From assembly GCF_019459225.1 (NCBI RefSeq), contig NZ_JAIAZY010000022.1, forward strand, positions 1 through 64,000: DNA of 64,000 nt. Direction: 5' to 3'. The notes beneath the pieces are model-generated. The model was given only the letters and a program-made list of their open reading frames with translations. It searched no databases and was not told where the DNA came from. Below are positions 1-10,693 of this stretch, piece by piece (the first letter of the stretch is position 1; each line of letters opens with the position of its first letter). The position numbers and the translations under genes were made by a program. Source of the stretch: Bacillus sp. IITD106 (lineage in GTDB: Bacteria > Bacillota > Bacilli > Bacillales > Bacillaceae_C).

Positions 1-5
1 AATTA

Positions 6-47
6 TTTATAGTGAAATTTGGGAAAAATGCCAATTTTCACTATAAA
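6..47. repeat. 17-bp inverted repeat at left edge
   Basis: Arms at 6-22 and 31-47 pair over 17 bp with one mismatch around an 8-nt loop. A run of A follows on the plus strand (54-60), so on the minus strand a T-run precedes the stem rather than following it. It could be the terminator of a gene outside the window or one end of a small mobile element. The left context is missing, so neither reading can be settled. Confidence 0.4.
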
Positions 48-119
48 ATAACATAAAAAAACCTTATAATTAAAGTATGGTAGTCCAAGTCCAAATCCTC
101 TAATTATAAGGAGCTTAAC

Positions 120-215
120 ATGGACAATCATACCCTAAAAACAGTATTCAAGGAATACATTCATCTAATTGAAATAATTGAACATCTTTATTTTCCATGG
201 GATGGGGCATCGTGA
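120..215 (+). pseudogene. 31-codon ORF, possible truncated transposase N-terminus
   Basis: An AAGGAG ribosome binding site six bases before ATG opens a 31-residue reading frame beginning MDNHTLKTVF and ending in TGA immediately before the Nudix terminator. The opening residues vaguely recall the start of some IS4-type transposases, but this is only a weak impression. The inverted repeat at 6-47 just upstream would fit an insertion-sequence end. A genuine small protein is equally possible. Confidence 0.3.
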
Positions 216-250
216 AAAAAAGCTGATAGAAGATCAGACTTCCACCAGCT
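215..250 (-). terminator. Terminator of the Nudix gene
   Basis: Read on the minus strand, AGCTG and GAAG pair with CTTC and CAGCT around a short loop, followed by seven T. It starts about 20 bases after the Nudix stop codon. The same hairpin with a compensated base pair lies at 18613-18649 behind the decayed copy. Confidence 0.75.
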
Positions 251-270
251 AAATTCCAAATATTTCATTT

Positions 271-1062
271 TTACTGAAGTTTGGAATCCAAGTTTTTTCC
301 ATGCCATGAACAAATCTCACAGTATTTGCTTAGTATTGGTCTTAAATAGTCGACCATAGAATCCTGTTCAGCCTCAATAAAAGAATCAATATCTTTTTTA
401 TTTAATGCTATAAAGATAAGTTTTTCAAACTCTGGTTCTACACCTTTGTCTATTAAATTTTTATTATGGGTTTGGAAAATATTATTAATTTCTTTTACAG
501 AATAATCAACTAATAGTTCGTACATAATGGCCCAAAAATCATATGTTCCTCCTCGCTTTACAAATTTGGGCGACAAAGATTTAATTTTTGGCGAGTGGAT
601 ATCTAACCCCATTTCTTCTTGAATTTCTTTACAAATATTTCTCTTTAAATCAAAAGTTAAATTTATCAGGTCTGATTCATCCAACCCTCCACCTGTTAAT
701 TGTAATCGTCCTGGGGAAGAAGTATGACTGTTCATTTTTCCAACCACTATATAATTATCTTTTGTAATCACACATGCACATGTATATATTACTTTACATG
801 AGTATTCACAATTTAGATGGTTAATTGTATATAAATAATGTTTATAGTCTGTTTTGGCTACTTTCATGTAAAGTTCATCAGGGCATTCTTTTATATCAGT
901 AATAGTAAATACTGTTCCATTTCTAAGTGTAGGATTTTGATTTTTTTGCTCTTCCCAAAAAATATTGTGTTTTTCTAATATTTTACTAGGCAGCGATAAT
1001 GAAACTTCATTTAAGATAACATTTACGCTCTTGGGTACTTCTTCAATAAAAATAGGTTTCAT
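271..1062 (-). CDS. Nudix-like hydrolase, 263 aa
   Basis: The protein appears to have an N-terminal region of about 90 residues and then a Nudix fold. The Nudix box is recognisable but altered: GGGLDESD is followed, after a longer than usual spacer, by KEIQEEMGL, where the canonical box has REUXEEXGU. The family hydrolyses nucleoside diphosphates linked to another moiety; the substrate here is unknown. ATG at 1062 has GGAG eight bases upstream; a TTG one codon earlier is less likely. The gene is monocistronic with its own terminator. A degraded homologue lies at 18676-19267, so the gene was once present twice around locus A. Confidence 0.7.
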   Translation of the reverse strand: MKPIFIEEVPKSVNVILNEVSLSLPSKILEKHNIFWEEQKNQNPTLRNGTVFTITDIKECPDELYMKVAKTDYKHYLYTINHLNCEYSCKVIYTCACVITKDNYIVVGKMNSHTSSPGRLQLTGGGLDESDLINLTFDLKRNICKEIQEEMGLDIHSPKIKSLSPKFVKRGGTYDFWAIMYELLVDYSVKEINNIFQTHNKNLIDKGVEPEFEKLIFIALNKKDIDSFIEAEQDSMVDYLRPILSKYCEICSWHGKNLDSKLQ

Positions 1063-1113
1063 CAAATAGGCTCCATTTCTTTTCAGACATCGCTTTTAGA
1101 GACTACGCAATCC

Positions 1114-1614
1114 TTATGCCCCCTTCTTTTCTTCTAACATCCAATTCATTAATCGGGGTCGATCAATCAGCTTAACATTATTTGAAACAGCCAATGTCTT
1201 GGCTTGCTTTGTAAAAAAGCTATTGGTAATCACCCAGCATTCGTCCACGTTGTAGTGATTTCTAGCAGAAGATATTTCTTGAACAGCTTTTATTCCAACA
1301 TTTTTTTGATAACGTTTTGCTTGCACTATAATTTTTTTACCTTTTGTTTTTAAAATGAGATCCGCTCCATAATCTCCTGTTTCTGGAGTTAAATTTACGG
1401 AGTAGCCTCTCGTTATTAATAAAACTCGGAGAAACTCTTCAAATTTTCTGCCGGACATTTTATCGACTTCCATGATTCCCGACTTTCTTAGTTTGTATTG
1501 CCCTATTATATTTAGAATGATTGCTAGAATAAAGGTGCCCGAAAAAAATATAATAAAGACTCCTGTTAATAAAGGATCAGCAGATAATATAGACCAAAGT
1601 AAGTCTAGAGCCAT
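1114..1614 (-). CDS. Membrane-anchored Mrr-like restriction endonuclease domain protein, 166 aa
   Basis: A hydrophobic segment at about residues 16-38 is followed by a PD-(D/E)XK-type nuclease domain (Mrr_cat family). The core is GDYGADL, a strand, then QAKRY, which supplies the Asp and Gln-Ala-Lys metal and catalytic residues. Members cleave DNA, often methylated or foreign DNA, but single-TM versions in Bacillales are poorly understood and may act at the membrane. No methylase or DNA-recognition subunit is nearby, so a classical restriction-modification role is not supported. The ribosome binding site is weak. Confidence 0.75.
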   Translation of the reverse strand: MALDLLWSILSADPLLTGVFIIFFSGTFILAIILNIIGQYKLRKSGIMEVDKMSGRKFEEFLRVLLITRGYSVNLTPETGDYGADLILKTKGKKIIVQAKRYQKNVGIKAVQEISSARNHYNVDECWVITNSFFTKQAKTLAVSNNVKLIDRPRLMNWMLEEKKGA

Positions 1615-1787
1615 TTTAAACTTTCAAGAATTCCCATATCTTCTTCTCCCTTTTGCTCTACAATATTAATATCTAAATAGAAACAACATTATTTTATCTG
1701 CGTCAATTACCATTATGTATCAACCCCTACAGTCAAAATCCAAGTTACCGCTCCGGAAAACGCGCCTTCATTAACAAAGTTGTACTT

Positions 1788-2006
1788 TTATGGTTCCTCT
1801 ACGTCTACAACTTCCTCTGTGCTATCACCTAGTGTTGATTGGTCTGGCACTTGAGGATTGACAGGATCCGGTTCAATTGGTTTTTCCGGTACTTGCGTTT
1901 CAGGTATTTTGGGTCCTTCTACTTGTAAAAAACAAGAAAAGTGAACACATTCTATAGAAAATAGGATACTCGCGGGAACGTAAAAAGTGTAAAAGATATG
2001 ACACAA
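1788..2006 (-). pseudogene. Remnant of a proline/glutamate-rich protein tail
   Basis: The open frame spans 72 codons, but only the last 44 or so (1788-1919) look like protein: a Pro/Glu/Val-rich tail with repeated P-E-x-P motifs ending VDVEEP. The first 29 residues are Cys- and Phe-rich and look like translated non-coding DNA. The best reading is the surviving 3-prime end of a secreted or wall-exposed protein once downstream of the LCP gene. No ribosome binding site or close parent gene was seen. Confidence 0.35.
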
Positions 2007-2029
2007 GTATCCTACTGCCCTATTTAAGA

Positions 2030-2092
2030 AAAAACAAAAAATGTGAAGATTAACCGTAAAATCATTTAAACGACTTACAGCCCCTCATCTTC
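2030..2092 (-). terminator. Terminator after the locus A LCP gene
   Basis: On the minus strand a long imperfect stem has GAAGAT/ATCTTC at its base and TAARTC/GAYTTA inside, followed by a T-rich run. It begins within a few bases of the LCP stop codon and would end the locus A transcript. Confidence 0.5.
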
Positions 2093-2096
2093 AAAT

Positions 2097-3026
2097 TTAC
2101 AGTAATTCCAGATGCTCTTTTAATTTGGCTTGGATCTTCTCCCTCTCCTCTTGTGGGACAATATAATACCAAATACGATCAATCTTTGTACCCGTACCGG
2201 CAATTTGTATTTGTTCTATATTGTGGCGGGCATCACTGTAATGCTTCTGGATGTCTTTCATTTCCGCAAAGGATAGGTTTGTTTCAACATTATGACCAAT
2301 CACCTTGAGAATATCATCATATTTCCAAAGTGCAGTAATATTAGCTCCTTTTTCGAGTACACCTTGGATAACTTGGCGCTGGCGCATTTGCCTACCAAAG
2401 TCTCCCCGAGGATCGTCATAACGCATACGAGAGTACTTTAAAGCTAACTCGCCGTTCAAATTAAGATTTCCAGTTTGAAAATGGTGTCCTTCATAGTTAA
2501 AATCAAGATCATTATTTACACTAACGCCACCAACAGTATCAACTATGTCTTTGAAACCTTCCATATTTATTTTTATATAGTAATCTATAGGAATATCCAG
2601 GAACTTTTCTACTGTATTCATAGCCATTTCCACACCGCCAAATGCGTATGCGTGGTTAATCTTATCATCTATTCCTTTTCCTACAATTTCCAAGCGTGTA
2701 TCCCGTGGAATGCTTAACATCTCCATAGAATTTTTTTCTGGATTGACCGTTATTACGATCATAGTATCCGATCTTCCTTTATCCCCGGGACGCTCATCAA
2801 CGCCAAGCATTAGGACTGAAAAAGGGTCTCTTTTATTTAACTCAAGTTCAGTAGGCCTTTTAACTTCAGGAGTCCGCTCAATCGGACTATGAACTGAAGA
2901 CGCAGTTTTGCTAATATTATGATAAATGGAATAACCATAGGCTACTACTCCTATAACAAGAACCAATAGGCTTATTAATGATACCTTCAATACCGTTTTT
3001 TTCTTATTAGACTTTTGTCTTGTCAT
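2097..3026 (-). CDS. LytR-CpsA-Psr (LCP) family polymer ligase, 309 aa
   Basis: LCP enzymes move lipid-linked polymers onto peptidoglycan at the outer membrane face. A basic cytoplasmic tail and one membrane helix (about residues 14-36) precede the LCP domain. Visible hallmarks are LMLGVDER, GRSDTMIV, SIPRDTRLE, DKINHAYAFGG and RMRYDDPRGDFGRQ, which supply the pyrophosphate-binding Arg and Asp residues. I choose ATG at 3026 because AGAAGGAAG lies just upstream; a longer frame to 3074 lacks such a site. It is the last gene of locus A and is the likely attachment enzyme for that polymer. A second LCP protein is at 21046-22041. Confidence 0.92.
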   Translation of the reverse strand: MTRQKSNKKKTVLKVSLISLLVLVIGVVAYGYSIYHNISKTASSVHSPIERTPEVKRPTELELNKRDPFSVLMLGVDERPGDKGRSDTMIVITVNPEKNSMEMLSIPRDTRLEIVGKGIDDKINHAYAFGGVEMAMNTVEKFLDIPIDYYIKINMEGFKDIVDTVGGVSVNNDLDFNYEGHHFQTGNLNLNGELALKYSRMRYDDPRGDFGRQMRQRQVIQGVLEKGANITALWKYDDILKVIGHNVETNLSFAEMKDIQKHYSDARHNIEQIQIAGTGTKIDRIWYYIVPQEEREKIQAKLKEHLELL

Positions 3027-3369
3027 TTTGCTTCCTTCTCTCGTACTGGAATATATTATCTTTGGGCGTGCCAAGTGATTAGTTCTATTTAGATATTAGG
3101 TTAATATCATATATCCTCTAGGGACGCGGTACTGCCAACCATTTGGGAAAGAATAGCGAAATATGATGCAGCTTGTTTGATAACAAGTACATCGCGAGTT
3201 TAATATTTTTGATTGATATTGTTCCAATGATAATTATGAATATTTTTTAATCCAAGCTTCGGAAATCTCAATAGCTCCGATAACGCGTAACTTCCTAGTC
3301 ATCCTGATAAAATTCCCCATCCTCACACCTAATTTTAGACTTCCAAGACAAAAAATACAGCCAGGGTGC
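3027..3369 (-). other. Intergenic stretch with two short gene remnants
   Basis: Two minus-strand open frames look like protein debris. The frame at 3118-3192 (24 codons, MYLLSNKLHHIS onward, no ribosome binding site) faintly resembles the start of a serine O-acetyltransferase. The frame at 3234-3320 (28 codons, ending SEAWIKKYS) has GTGAGG directly before ATG and could be the tail of a lost protein. No clear promoter or terminator was found, so manC and the LCP gene may still be co-transcribed across it. Confidence 0.3.
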
Positions 3370-4767
3370 CTAAGCATTCCCAACTGTTATTTTTGTTTTT
3401 GCAAATACACAGTTTTGTTCAACTTCTTCCCAGGTCATAAAAATACGAACAATATCTTCATCAACTAATTCTGTTCCACTTTGTACCTCAATAAGCTCCA
3501 GATCGGTTATAGCTTTAATCGCATGTCTATCCCCTACTCCAATTTGCAAAACATCCCCCGGCTTCACTATCCATATTTCATCATTAAAAGCAAATTCTCC
3601 TTCACCTTTAATAATCGTCCATACCTCTTTCCTATAAGAGTGCTTTTGATAACTAAGGTTTTTTCCAGCTTTCACACCAATTCGTTTAGTTAACACTTCT
3701 TGGCCATCATTAAACTTAACATGATCTAATACACGGTACCAGCCCCAACGTCGCTCTTCATACATTGGGCGATCATCAAATCCATGAATCAACTCTTTGA
3801 TCCCAGGGCTCATTTCTTTATCTGCTACTAATATTCCATCAGAGCTCACTGCCACAACAGCGTTTGAAATGCCATGAACGGTAACGGGAATATCAAGTTC
3901 ATTAATTAAATGGGTATTTTGGCAATCAGCACTGACAATGCCTTTCCCAATTTGTGTTGATGCCATTTCTTCTGTCAAAGTATTCCATGTGCCAAGGTCT
4001 TTCCAATACCCATCGTAAGGAACCATTACAATATTCTTTGCTTTTTCAACGACTTCATAGTCAAAGCTAATTTTTGGCAGGTCATTATAACATAACTTTA
4101 ACTGTTCATATATAACAGGTAAGCCATTAGCCTCTATTATAGAGACAAGATAGCCCAACCTAAAAGCAAATACCCCGCAATTCCATAAAGCCCCCTGATT
4201 CATTAATTCTCGTGCAGTCTTCTCATTAGGCTTTTCTGAAAATTGTTTTACATGCTGATACTCATCTGTGGACACACTTTTTTCTGGCACAATATATCCA
4301 TATTTTGTTGAAGGATATGTAGGTTCAACACCAATCAAAGCTAGATCGGAATTTGTAACTTTTAAAGCCAGTTCCAAATCGTTTACCCGATTAAAGAAAC
4401 GCTCTTCTACAAAAGGATCCACCGGAAGAACAGCAACGACTTCATCCAAATCCACTTGTTCCACGCTATATAAAAAAGAAGCCGCCAAAGCGATAGCTGG
4501 AAAAGTATCGCGGCGACTTGGTTCAATGACTAAAGGTACATTGTATCCTAATTGACTATGGATCATGTCAACCTGGGATTTACTTGTAGCAATTACTGCT
4601 GTGTCTTGAAGATTTACACTTTCAAGCTGCCCCCATACTCGTTGGACCATTGATTGAAATTTACCGTTCTTGGCTTCTAGTACTTTTAAAAATTGTTTTG
4701 AGCGGGCATCATTTGACAGGGGCCATAAGCGTTTACCAGATCCACCGGAAAGCAACACAAGTCTCAC
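3370..4767 (-). CDS. manC: Mannose-1-phosphate guanylyltransferase / mannose-6-phosphate isomerase, 465 aa
   Basis: It makes GDP-mannose from mannose-1-phosphate and GTP. The N-terminal nucleotidyltransferase domain (residues 1 to about 280) carries LSGGSGKRLWPLSN and SKQFLKVL, the signature of type II GDP-Man pyrophosphorylases. The sequence GALWNCGVFAF follows, with FSEKPNEKTA before it. The C-terminal part (about 340-465) is a cupin-type phosphomannose isomerase domain with QKHSYRKEVW and a second cupin motif. The start is GTG, overlapping the TGA of the upstream glycosyltransferase as GTGA, so the pair is translationally coupled. No phosphomannomutase is present in the window. Confidence 0.93.
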   Translation of the reverse strand: MRLVLLSGGSGKRLWPLSNDARSKQFLKVLEAKNGKFQSMVQRVWGQLESVNLQDTAVIATSKSQVDMIHSQLGYNVPLVIEPSRRDTFPAIALAASFLYSVEQVDLDEVVAVLPVDPFVEERFFNRVNDLELALKVTNSDLALIGVEPTYPSTKYGYIVPEKSVSTDEYQHVKQFSEKPNEKTARELMNQGALWNCGVFAFRLGYLVSIIEANGLPVIYEQLKLCYNDLPKISFDYEVVEKAKNIVMVPYDGYWKDLGTWNTLTEEMASTQIGKGIVSADCQNTHLINELDIPVTVHGISNAVVAVSSDGILVADKEMSPGIKELIHGFDDRPMYEERRWGWYRVLDHVKFNDGQEVLTKRIGVKAGKNLSYQKHSYRKEVWTIIKGEGEFAFNDEIWIVKPGDVLQIGVGDRHAIKAITDLELIEVQSGTELVDEDIVRIFMTWEEVEQNCVFAKTKITVGNA

Positions 4768-5909
4768 TTAACCACTCCTTTATTTCGAAAATGTATTTTA
4801 ACTTTTTCCTCAACGAATGTTTTAAACTCTTCTTTAAAACGTTCTGGTGAAAATCTTACTGCATTTCTACGGCAATTATTTGGTGTAAAGAGATTAATAT
4901 TTTCTTCAAACTCATGAACCGCCTTGATGACCGACTCGGGTTTTTGCTCATAAAAAAAGAGCCCTGTCGGCTTATCCGAATTTTTATAAGTGACTACTGT
5001 CTCTAGTGTGCCACCTTTGCCAAATGCTATAACAGGTGTTCCACATGCCTGTGCTTCAACTGGAGTTATTCCGAAATCTTCTTCCGCAGCAAAAACAAAC
5101 GCTCTCGCCCTTTGCATATAGTCCTTTAGAATTTCAAACGACTGGTATCCGAGTAGTACTACATTACTAGATGCTTTTGCCTTTATTTTATCGAAATCAG
5201 GACCATCACCGATAACTATTAATTTTTTATCTGGCATTTTACTAAAAGATTCTACAATAAGATCAATTTTTTTATAAGGAACCATCCTGGAAGCAGTAAG
5301 ATAAAAGTTTTCTTTTTCAGAATGTAATGTAAAGGCTGAAACATCCACTGGAGGATATATTGTTTGCGACTCTCTGCGATACACTTTCCAAATACGGCGA
5401 CCAATAAAGTTAGAATTTGATAAAAAATAATCGACACCATTTGCTGTACGATAATCCCAATTACGTATGTGATACATCATATTGCGAGCTAGAATTCCTT
5501 TTAATCCTTTATCAAGACCCGATTCTTTTAAATATTGATGCTGCAAATCCCATGCATAGCGGATTGGAGAATGGACGTATGAAATATGCAACTGATCTGG
5601 TCCAGTAATCACACCCTTTGCAATAGCGTGAGAACTTGAAATGACTAAATCATAATTTGAAACATCTAATTGTTCAATAGCCCTTGGCATTAATGGTAAA
5701 TAATTTCGGTAATGTTTTTTGGCTAAAGGAAGTTTTTGAACAAAAGAAGTTGTCACACGCTTATCTTTAATAAAACCACGTTTTCCATGTTCAATGAAAT
5801 CAACGAGACTAAACAAATCGGCATTAGGGTAAATATCTATAATTTGTTCAAGAACCTTCTCAGCGCCTGCGTAAGTCACAAGCCAGTCATGGATTAAAGC
5901 AATTCTCAT
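4764..5909 (-). CDS. Glycosyltransferase family 4, WbaZ-like probable mannosyltransferase, 381 aa
   Basis: A GT-B enzyme beginning MRIALIHDWLVTYAGAEKV, the usual opening of WbaZ-type transferases. The C-terminal half has the GT4 nucleotide-sugar site: EEDFGITPVEAQACGTPVIAFG with the E-x7-E pattern. Coupling to manC by a 4-base overlap points to GDP-mannose as donor, which is inference. ATG at 5909 is preceded by GGAGTGA; an upstream in-frame start would lack this site. Confidence 0.88.
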   Translation of the reverse strand: MRIALIHDWLVTYAGAEKVLEQIIDIYPNADLFSLVDFIEHGKRGFIKDKRVTTSFVQKLPLAKKHYRNYLPLMPRAIEQLDVSNYDLVISSSHAIAKGVITGPDQLHISYVHSPIRYAWDLQHQYLKESGLDKGLKGILARNMMYHIRNWDYRTANGVDYFLSNSNFIGRRIWKVYRRESQTIYPPVDVSAFTLHSEKENFYLTASRMVPYKKIDLIVESFSKMPDKKLIVIGDGPDFDKIKAKASSNVVLLGYQSFEILKDYMQRARAFVFAAEEDFGITPVEAQACGTPVIAFGKGGTLETVVTYKNSDKPTGLFFYEQKPESVIKAVHEFEENINLFTPNNCRRNAVRFSPERFKEEFKTFVEEKVKIHFRNKGVVK

Positions 5910-6001
5910 ATAATCACTCCAAAAATGAATAACATATAAATACAAATAATCAATCTATATATTTGTTTTTTTAATATAAACTTGGTTTCGATATAACCTT
6001 A

Positions 6002-7326
6002 TTAAATAATATTTTTAGTTTTGTAGGTATTCAACGACCTTAATGATTGCACCTTGGCGGAAGACGAAAGAACGGTATCTTCTTTGTTAAGAATATAAAT
6101 CAGTGCAAAGGATATCCAAATAAATATCATTTTATAAGATGGGTATGTGAAAAAATTAATATTTATAAAAATAAAAATAGAAAGTAGCATGGGATTTAAT
6201 CTATAAGATAATATTATTAAGATTATTAAGAATATAGAAATTCCCAAAAAACCCATTTCGGAAAGAATCTCTATAAATATATTTAATGGCACTACAGTAC
6301 CTATATCTTTTGTTAAGGATGTTGGTAAATAATTATGGTATTCTACACCATATTGTCCCAAGCCAACCCCGAATATAGGATTTTCAATAAACATATTCAT
6401 TCCTTTAATAATTTTTGTTAATCTATCAGCAGACGAAAAACTTCCGATATTAGAATCAAAGTTTGCGATACCATAATGGAAAACTTGTGTAATTCCCAAA
6501 TAAAGTGCGTTCAATTTACTTTTAAAAAGTGTTATTGCATTTACAAATATTGGTATAAATATAATGACAGCTAATAAGTTCTTTGGTGTTAAAAACAAGA
6601 ATCTACCCTTCTTTATCAAATAAAACACTAATAAGGAAAATATAAAACCTAATATTCCAACTGTACTTTCTGTTACAAACATTCCCATACATAAAATAAT
6701 TGAAATAAAAACAAATTTTAAATTTCTATATCCCTTTTTCTTAATCATAAAAAGATAAATTAAAAACCATTGGGAAACACCTAAAAATAATACAGCATAG
6801 CCTCCTTCCATGAATGTTCCAACACCGCGACCATTTATATTAGGTACAATTGAACTATTCGGAATTAACGAATAATATTTCCCTATTAATCTAAAAGAGA
6901 AGTACTGATATATAGCATATAAAGATGTAAATACACCAGCAAAAATAAATATTTTTAAAACAGTAACAACGTTTAAATATTTGCTCCGGTAACCCATAAT
7001 TATAACTATTACTATTGGTAATGAGATAATTATTCTAACAAATTCTCTTAAAGAATAAGCTAGATTTGCAGAATTAGTATAACTAATAACAATTAGACTT
7101 ATGAGATGCATTATTAAAAAAAGTGCTATAAAGCCAAATAAAAGAAAATCTTGTGAAGTAATCCTTAAGGTTTTCTTGTTAGATAATATAAAAGGAATAA
7201 ATAATATTGCAAATAACAATTCACTTGGGTAAATTCTTATTATATATTCAAATGTTCCCGCATAGGTAAAAATTGACAAAAAAGTTATTATGGAGATTAA
7301 TACTGTATACATTTTTTTCTTCGTTA

Positions 7327-7330
<4 letters not shown>
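6002..7330 (-). CDS. wzy: Wzy-type O-antigen polymerase / ligase family membrane protein, 442 aa
   Basis: About 11-12 hydrophobic helices and a long extracytoplasmic loop carrying GVGLGQYGVEYHNYLP, where Wzy/WaaL (Wzy_C) proteins have catalytic Arg and His residues. It should join lipid-linked repeat units outside the membrane. The start is TTG overlapping the preceding glycosyltransferase stop (TTGA), with GGTGAA five bases upstream. Wzy proteins diverge strongly, so the assignment rests on topology and context. It is locus A's polymerase; locus B has its own at 30036. Confidence 0.82.
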
Positions 7331-8172
<842 letters not shown>

Positions 8173-8197
8173 TTTTAACTCACCCTTAAAGTAAATT

Positions 8198-9280
8198 TCA
8201 CTTGTCAATACCTTTTATAATGCTATTAAAAAAAGCTAGACGCTTTCTTTCCTTATAATTTATATCCAGATGTTTTATCTCTTCTTTACCAACTTCATTG
8301 TACTTCCATTTTCCTATAAAATCTTTAATTTTATTAACATCGTCTTGGGTTATTCCAGGTTCATTATTTAATTCCAATAAAAATGGAGTTCCTTCCATAA
8401 AGTCTGTATCTTTATAACCAATGATAGTAGGGATTCCGTACGCAAGATATTCTCTAACCTTCAAAGGACAAGCTTCATTCATTTCTAGTTTATATAGGGC
8501 CATCGAACCTATAGCCACATCTGCAGCCAAGATATGTCTTTCATAATTATCCTTATTTTGAAATCCTAAAAAAAGCATGTTTTCTGGGTACTCTTTTTTA
8601 GAAAAACCTTCCTTATCATAACCTATAATATAGAAATTAATCTCTGGTAAACGGTCAGCAATTAATTTAATTCTTTCAATCCCATGCCATGGGTTGTTAT
8701 TTGTTCCAATAAAAACTATATTTGTATCTTCCCTATTTTCTTTTATTTTCATGGATCTACAAAATTGACTTAAATTAATTCCATTTCCAATAACAAGAGT
8801 TGGCTTGTTATAACATGAAACAGTCCTTGCTATTTCATTTGTAACACATATTACCCCTGAAGAGTATTTAAAAATAAATTTTCTAGTGAAAATATGATAA
8901 TAATACTTTAATTTTGATAAGGTTATCTTAAATTCTTTAATGTCATCTGTATTTAATTCAACAACTACTCTAAAGTTCTTTAAAAGCTTCTTTAAAGGTG
9001 GTAAATAAAACATAAATCTTAAATAAACAAGATCGGGATTCCATTCCTCAATTTTATCTACTAGTTTTTGAAAACTATTAAGTCTCGCCCCGAAATTACC
9101 TAACTCAAATACTTCCAAATTGATATTGTTAAGGCCCTCCCATATATTTTGTTCCTTAGCTAGAACAAATAATTTCACTTCGTTTCCTTCTTTTGACCAA
9201 ATTTCAACTTGATCAGCTACTTTTTTCAAAACCCCATTTTCTTTACTAATTTCTATTTGTGCAATATATGCGATTTTCAT
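8198..9280 (-). CDS. Glycosyltransferase family 4 (GT-B), 360 aa
   Basis: It begins MKIAYIAQIEI. The C-terminal Rossmann half has VFIGTNNNPWHGIERI and NFYIIGYDKEG, and then MNEACPLKVREYLAYGIPTIIG, the donor-binding segment common in GT4 enzymes, with the E-x7-E spacing relaxed. It lies 25 bases before the GT2 gene in the same operon and is likely to act on the same lipid-linked intermediate. The sugar specificity is unknown. Confidence 0.82.
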   Translation of the reverse strand: MKIAYIAQIEISKENGVLKKVADQVEIWSKEGNEVKLFVLAKEQNIWEGLNNINLEVFELGNFGARLNSFQKLVDKIEEWNPDLVYLRFMFYLPPLKKLLKNFRVVVELNTDDIKEFKITLSKLKYYYHIFTRKFIFKYSSGVICVTNEIARTVSCYNKPTLVIGNGINLSQFCRSMKIKENREDTNIVFIGTNNNPWHGIERIKLIADRLPEINFYIIGYDKEGFSKKEYPENMLFLGFQNKDNYERHILAADVAIGSMALYKLEMNEACPLKVREYLAYGIPTIIGYKDTDFMEGTPFLLELNNEPGITQDDVNKIKDFIGKWKYNEVGKEEIKHLDINYKERKRLAFFNSIIKGIDK

Positions 9281-9433
9281 ATTTTATAAACTCCCACCTT
9301 TTATATTCTGAATTTTCACTTGAATTGAAGAATATTACTCAATAAAGAATTGAAACCAAATACATAATAGTAATTATTTAGAGGTGGTTAGCTTAATATA
9401 AAGTTTTTTTGATGTAACTATACATAGAAGATC

Positions 9434-10693
9434 TCATTTAGATATTTTAAAGATAAAAAATAGATACAAACAATAAAATAAAATATCGTGAACTGTATAT
9501 GCAATAACAACGATATAAATGTTTGAGGATTGCACGCTTAATAATAAAGTTAATAACGTTGAAAATGCTCTGCTTACTTGAATAATAGAAAGAACCTTTA
9601 CTTTATTAGTTACAAAAAACACAACACTTAAAGGCATAACAACAATTTTCGCATAGTAACCAAGTGCAAGTATCCTTGCAAGTTCACCGGCTACTTCCCA
9701 TTCCTGACCAAATATAATCCTAAAAGTCAATGGACCTGCTACAATTAAGAATCCTACGGGAAGCAATCCGATAAGTGATAAAACTTTCATTACCTTTTTC
9801 AACACATGCTTAAAAGATTTATTATTAGTATGTAATTCAGCAACTTCACTAAGAAAAATTTGTGCCACAGCAGTAGATATCAATGTTATTGGCATCCCAA
9901 CAACTCGGATAGTCAAACTATAAAAACCAACCATTGTTTCAGAAAAGAAACGCATTAAAATAAAAATAGGGGCTTGTAAAGCCAAGTTATCGAAAAAAGC
10001 TGATGTACTATTATATAAAGGGTATTGACGGTGTTCGCTTGCAATTTTGATCATATCTCTTATATTATATCTTTGTATAGAAAATAATTTTCCCAGTTTT
10101 TTCGAAATCGTTTGATATATGATTGAAGCCACAATACCAAGAATATTCGATAAAATAAGACCTATTGAATTTAATCCACCGATACCAAAAAAAATTGAGC
10201 TTCCGCTATTGATAGAGCTTTGAATTACTTTTCCCTTAGAGATTACTCCAAACTCCTTGTGTTTGTTTAGATAATAATTTAATCCTTGCATAATCCCCAT
10301 AACTAATAGTGTCAATGGGATGAATATCATTAGAGATGATACATTTTCTAAATCAAATATAATAATGATTTGATCGTATAAAATTAGTTCTATCAAAAAA
10401 ATACTTACTGTAAAAATGATAGATAAAGTAGTAACAATTCTAAATAGTATTTGACTCTCTCGCTCAGTCTTTACAGTGTTAATTGCAAATTCGTATCGAC
10501 CTGTAACAAAAACTATTAATAATGTACAGACAGAAATATAAAAGCTATAATTCCCGAATTCTTCCGGAGTATATATTCTTGTCAATACAGGCGATGCAGT
10601 TATGGTAATAACTTGTGCAGCCAATGTTGCTGAGAATAGAGCAACAAAATTTTTAAGAAATCGGTTATTATTAATTTTTTTTATTATATTCAC
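9434..10693 (-). CDS. wzx: Wzx-type oligosaccharide flippase, 419 aa
   Basis: A polytopic protein of about 12 helices in the MATE/Wzx superfamily. The N-terminal half carries the common Wzx signature SPVLTRIYTPEEFG. It should flip the undecaprenyl-linked repeat unit of locus A. GTG start with GGGAAG eight bases upstream. It is clearly homologous to the second flippase at 25811-27097, which shares LTRMYTPEEYG and TGRYE. It is preceded by nearly 800 bases of decayed DNA, so it may have its own promoter or depend on read-through from the priming transferase. Confidence 0.9.
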   Translation of the reverse strand: MNIIKKINNNRFLKNFVALFSATLAAQVITITASPVLTRIYTPEEFGNYSFYISVCTLLIVFVTGRYEFAINTVKTERESQILFRIVTTLSIIFTVSIFLIELILYDQIIIIFDLENVSSLMIFIPLTLLVMGIMQGLNYYLNKHKEFGVISKGKVIQSSINSGSSIFFGIGGLNSIGLILSNILGIVASIIYQTISKKLGKLFSIQRYNIRDMIKIASEHRQYPLYNSTSAFFDNLALQAPIFILMRFFSETMVGFYSLTIRVVGMPITLISTAVAQIFLSEVAELHTNNKSFKHVLKKVMKVLSLIGLLPVGFLIVAGPLTFRIIFGQEWEVAGELARILALGYYAKIVVMPLSVVFFVTNKVKVLSIIQVSRAFSTLLTLLLSVQSSNIYIVVIAYTVHDILFYCLYLFFIFKISK

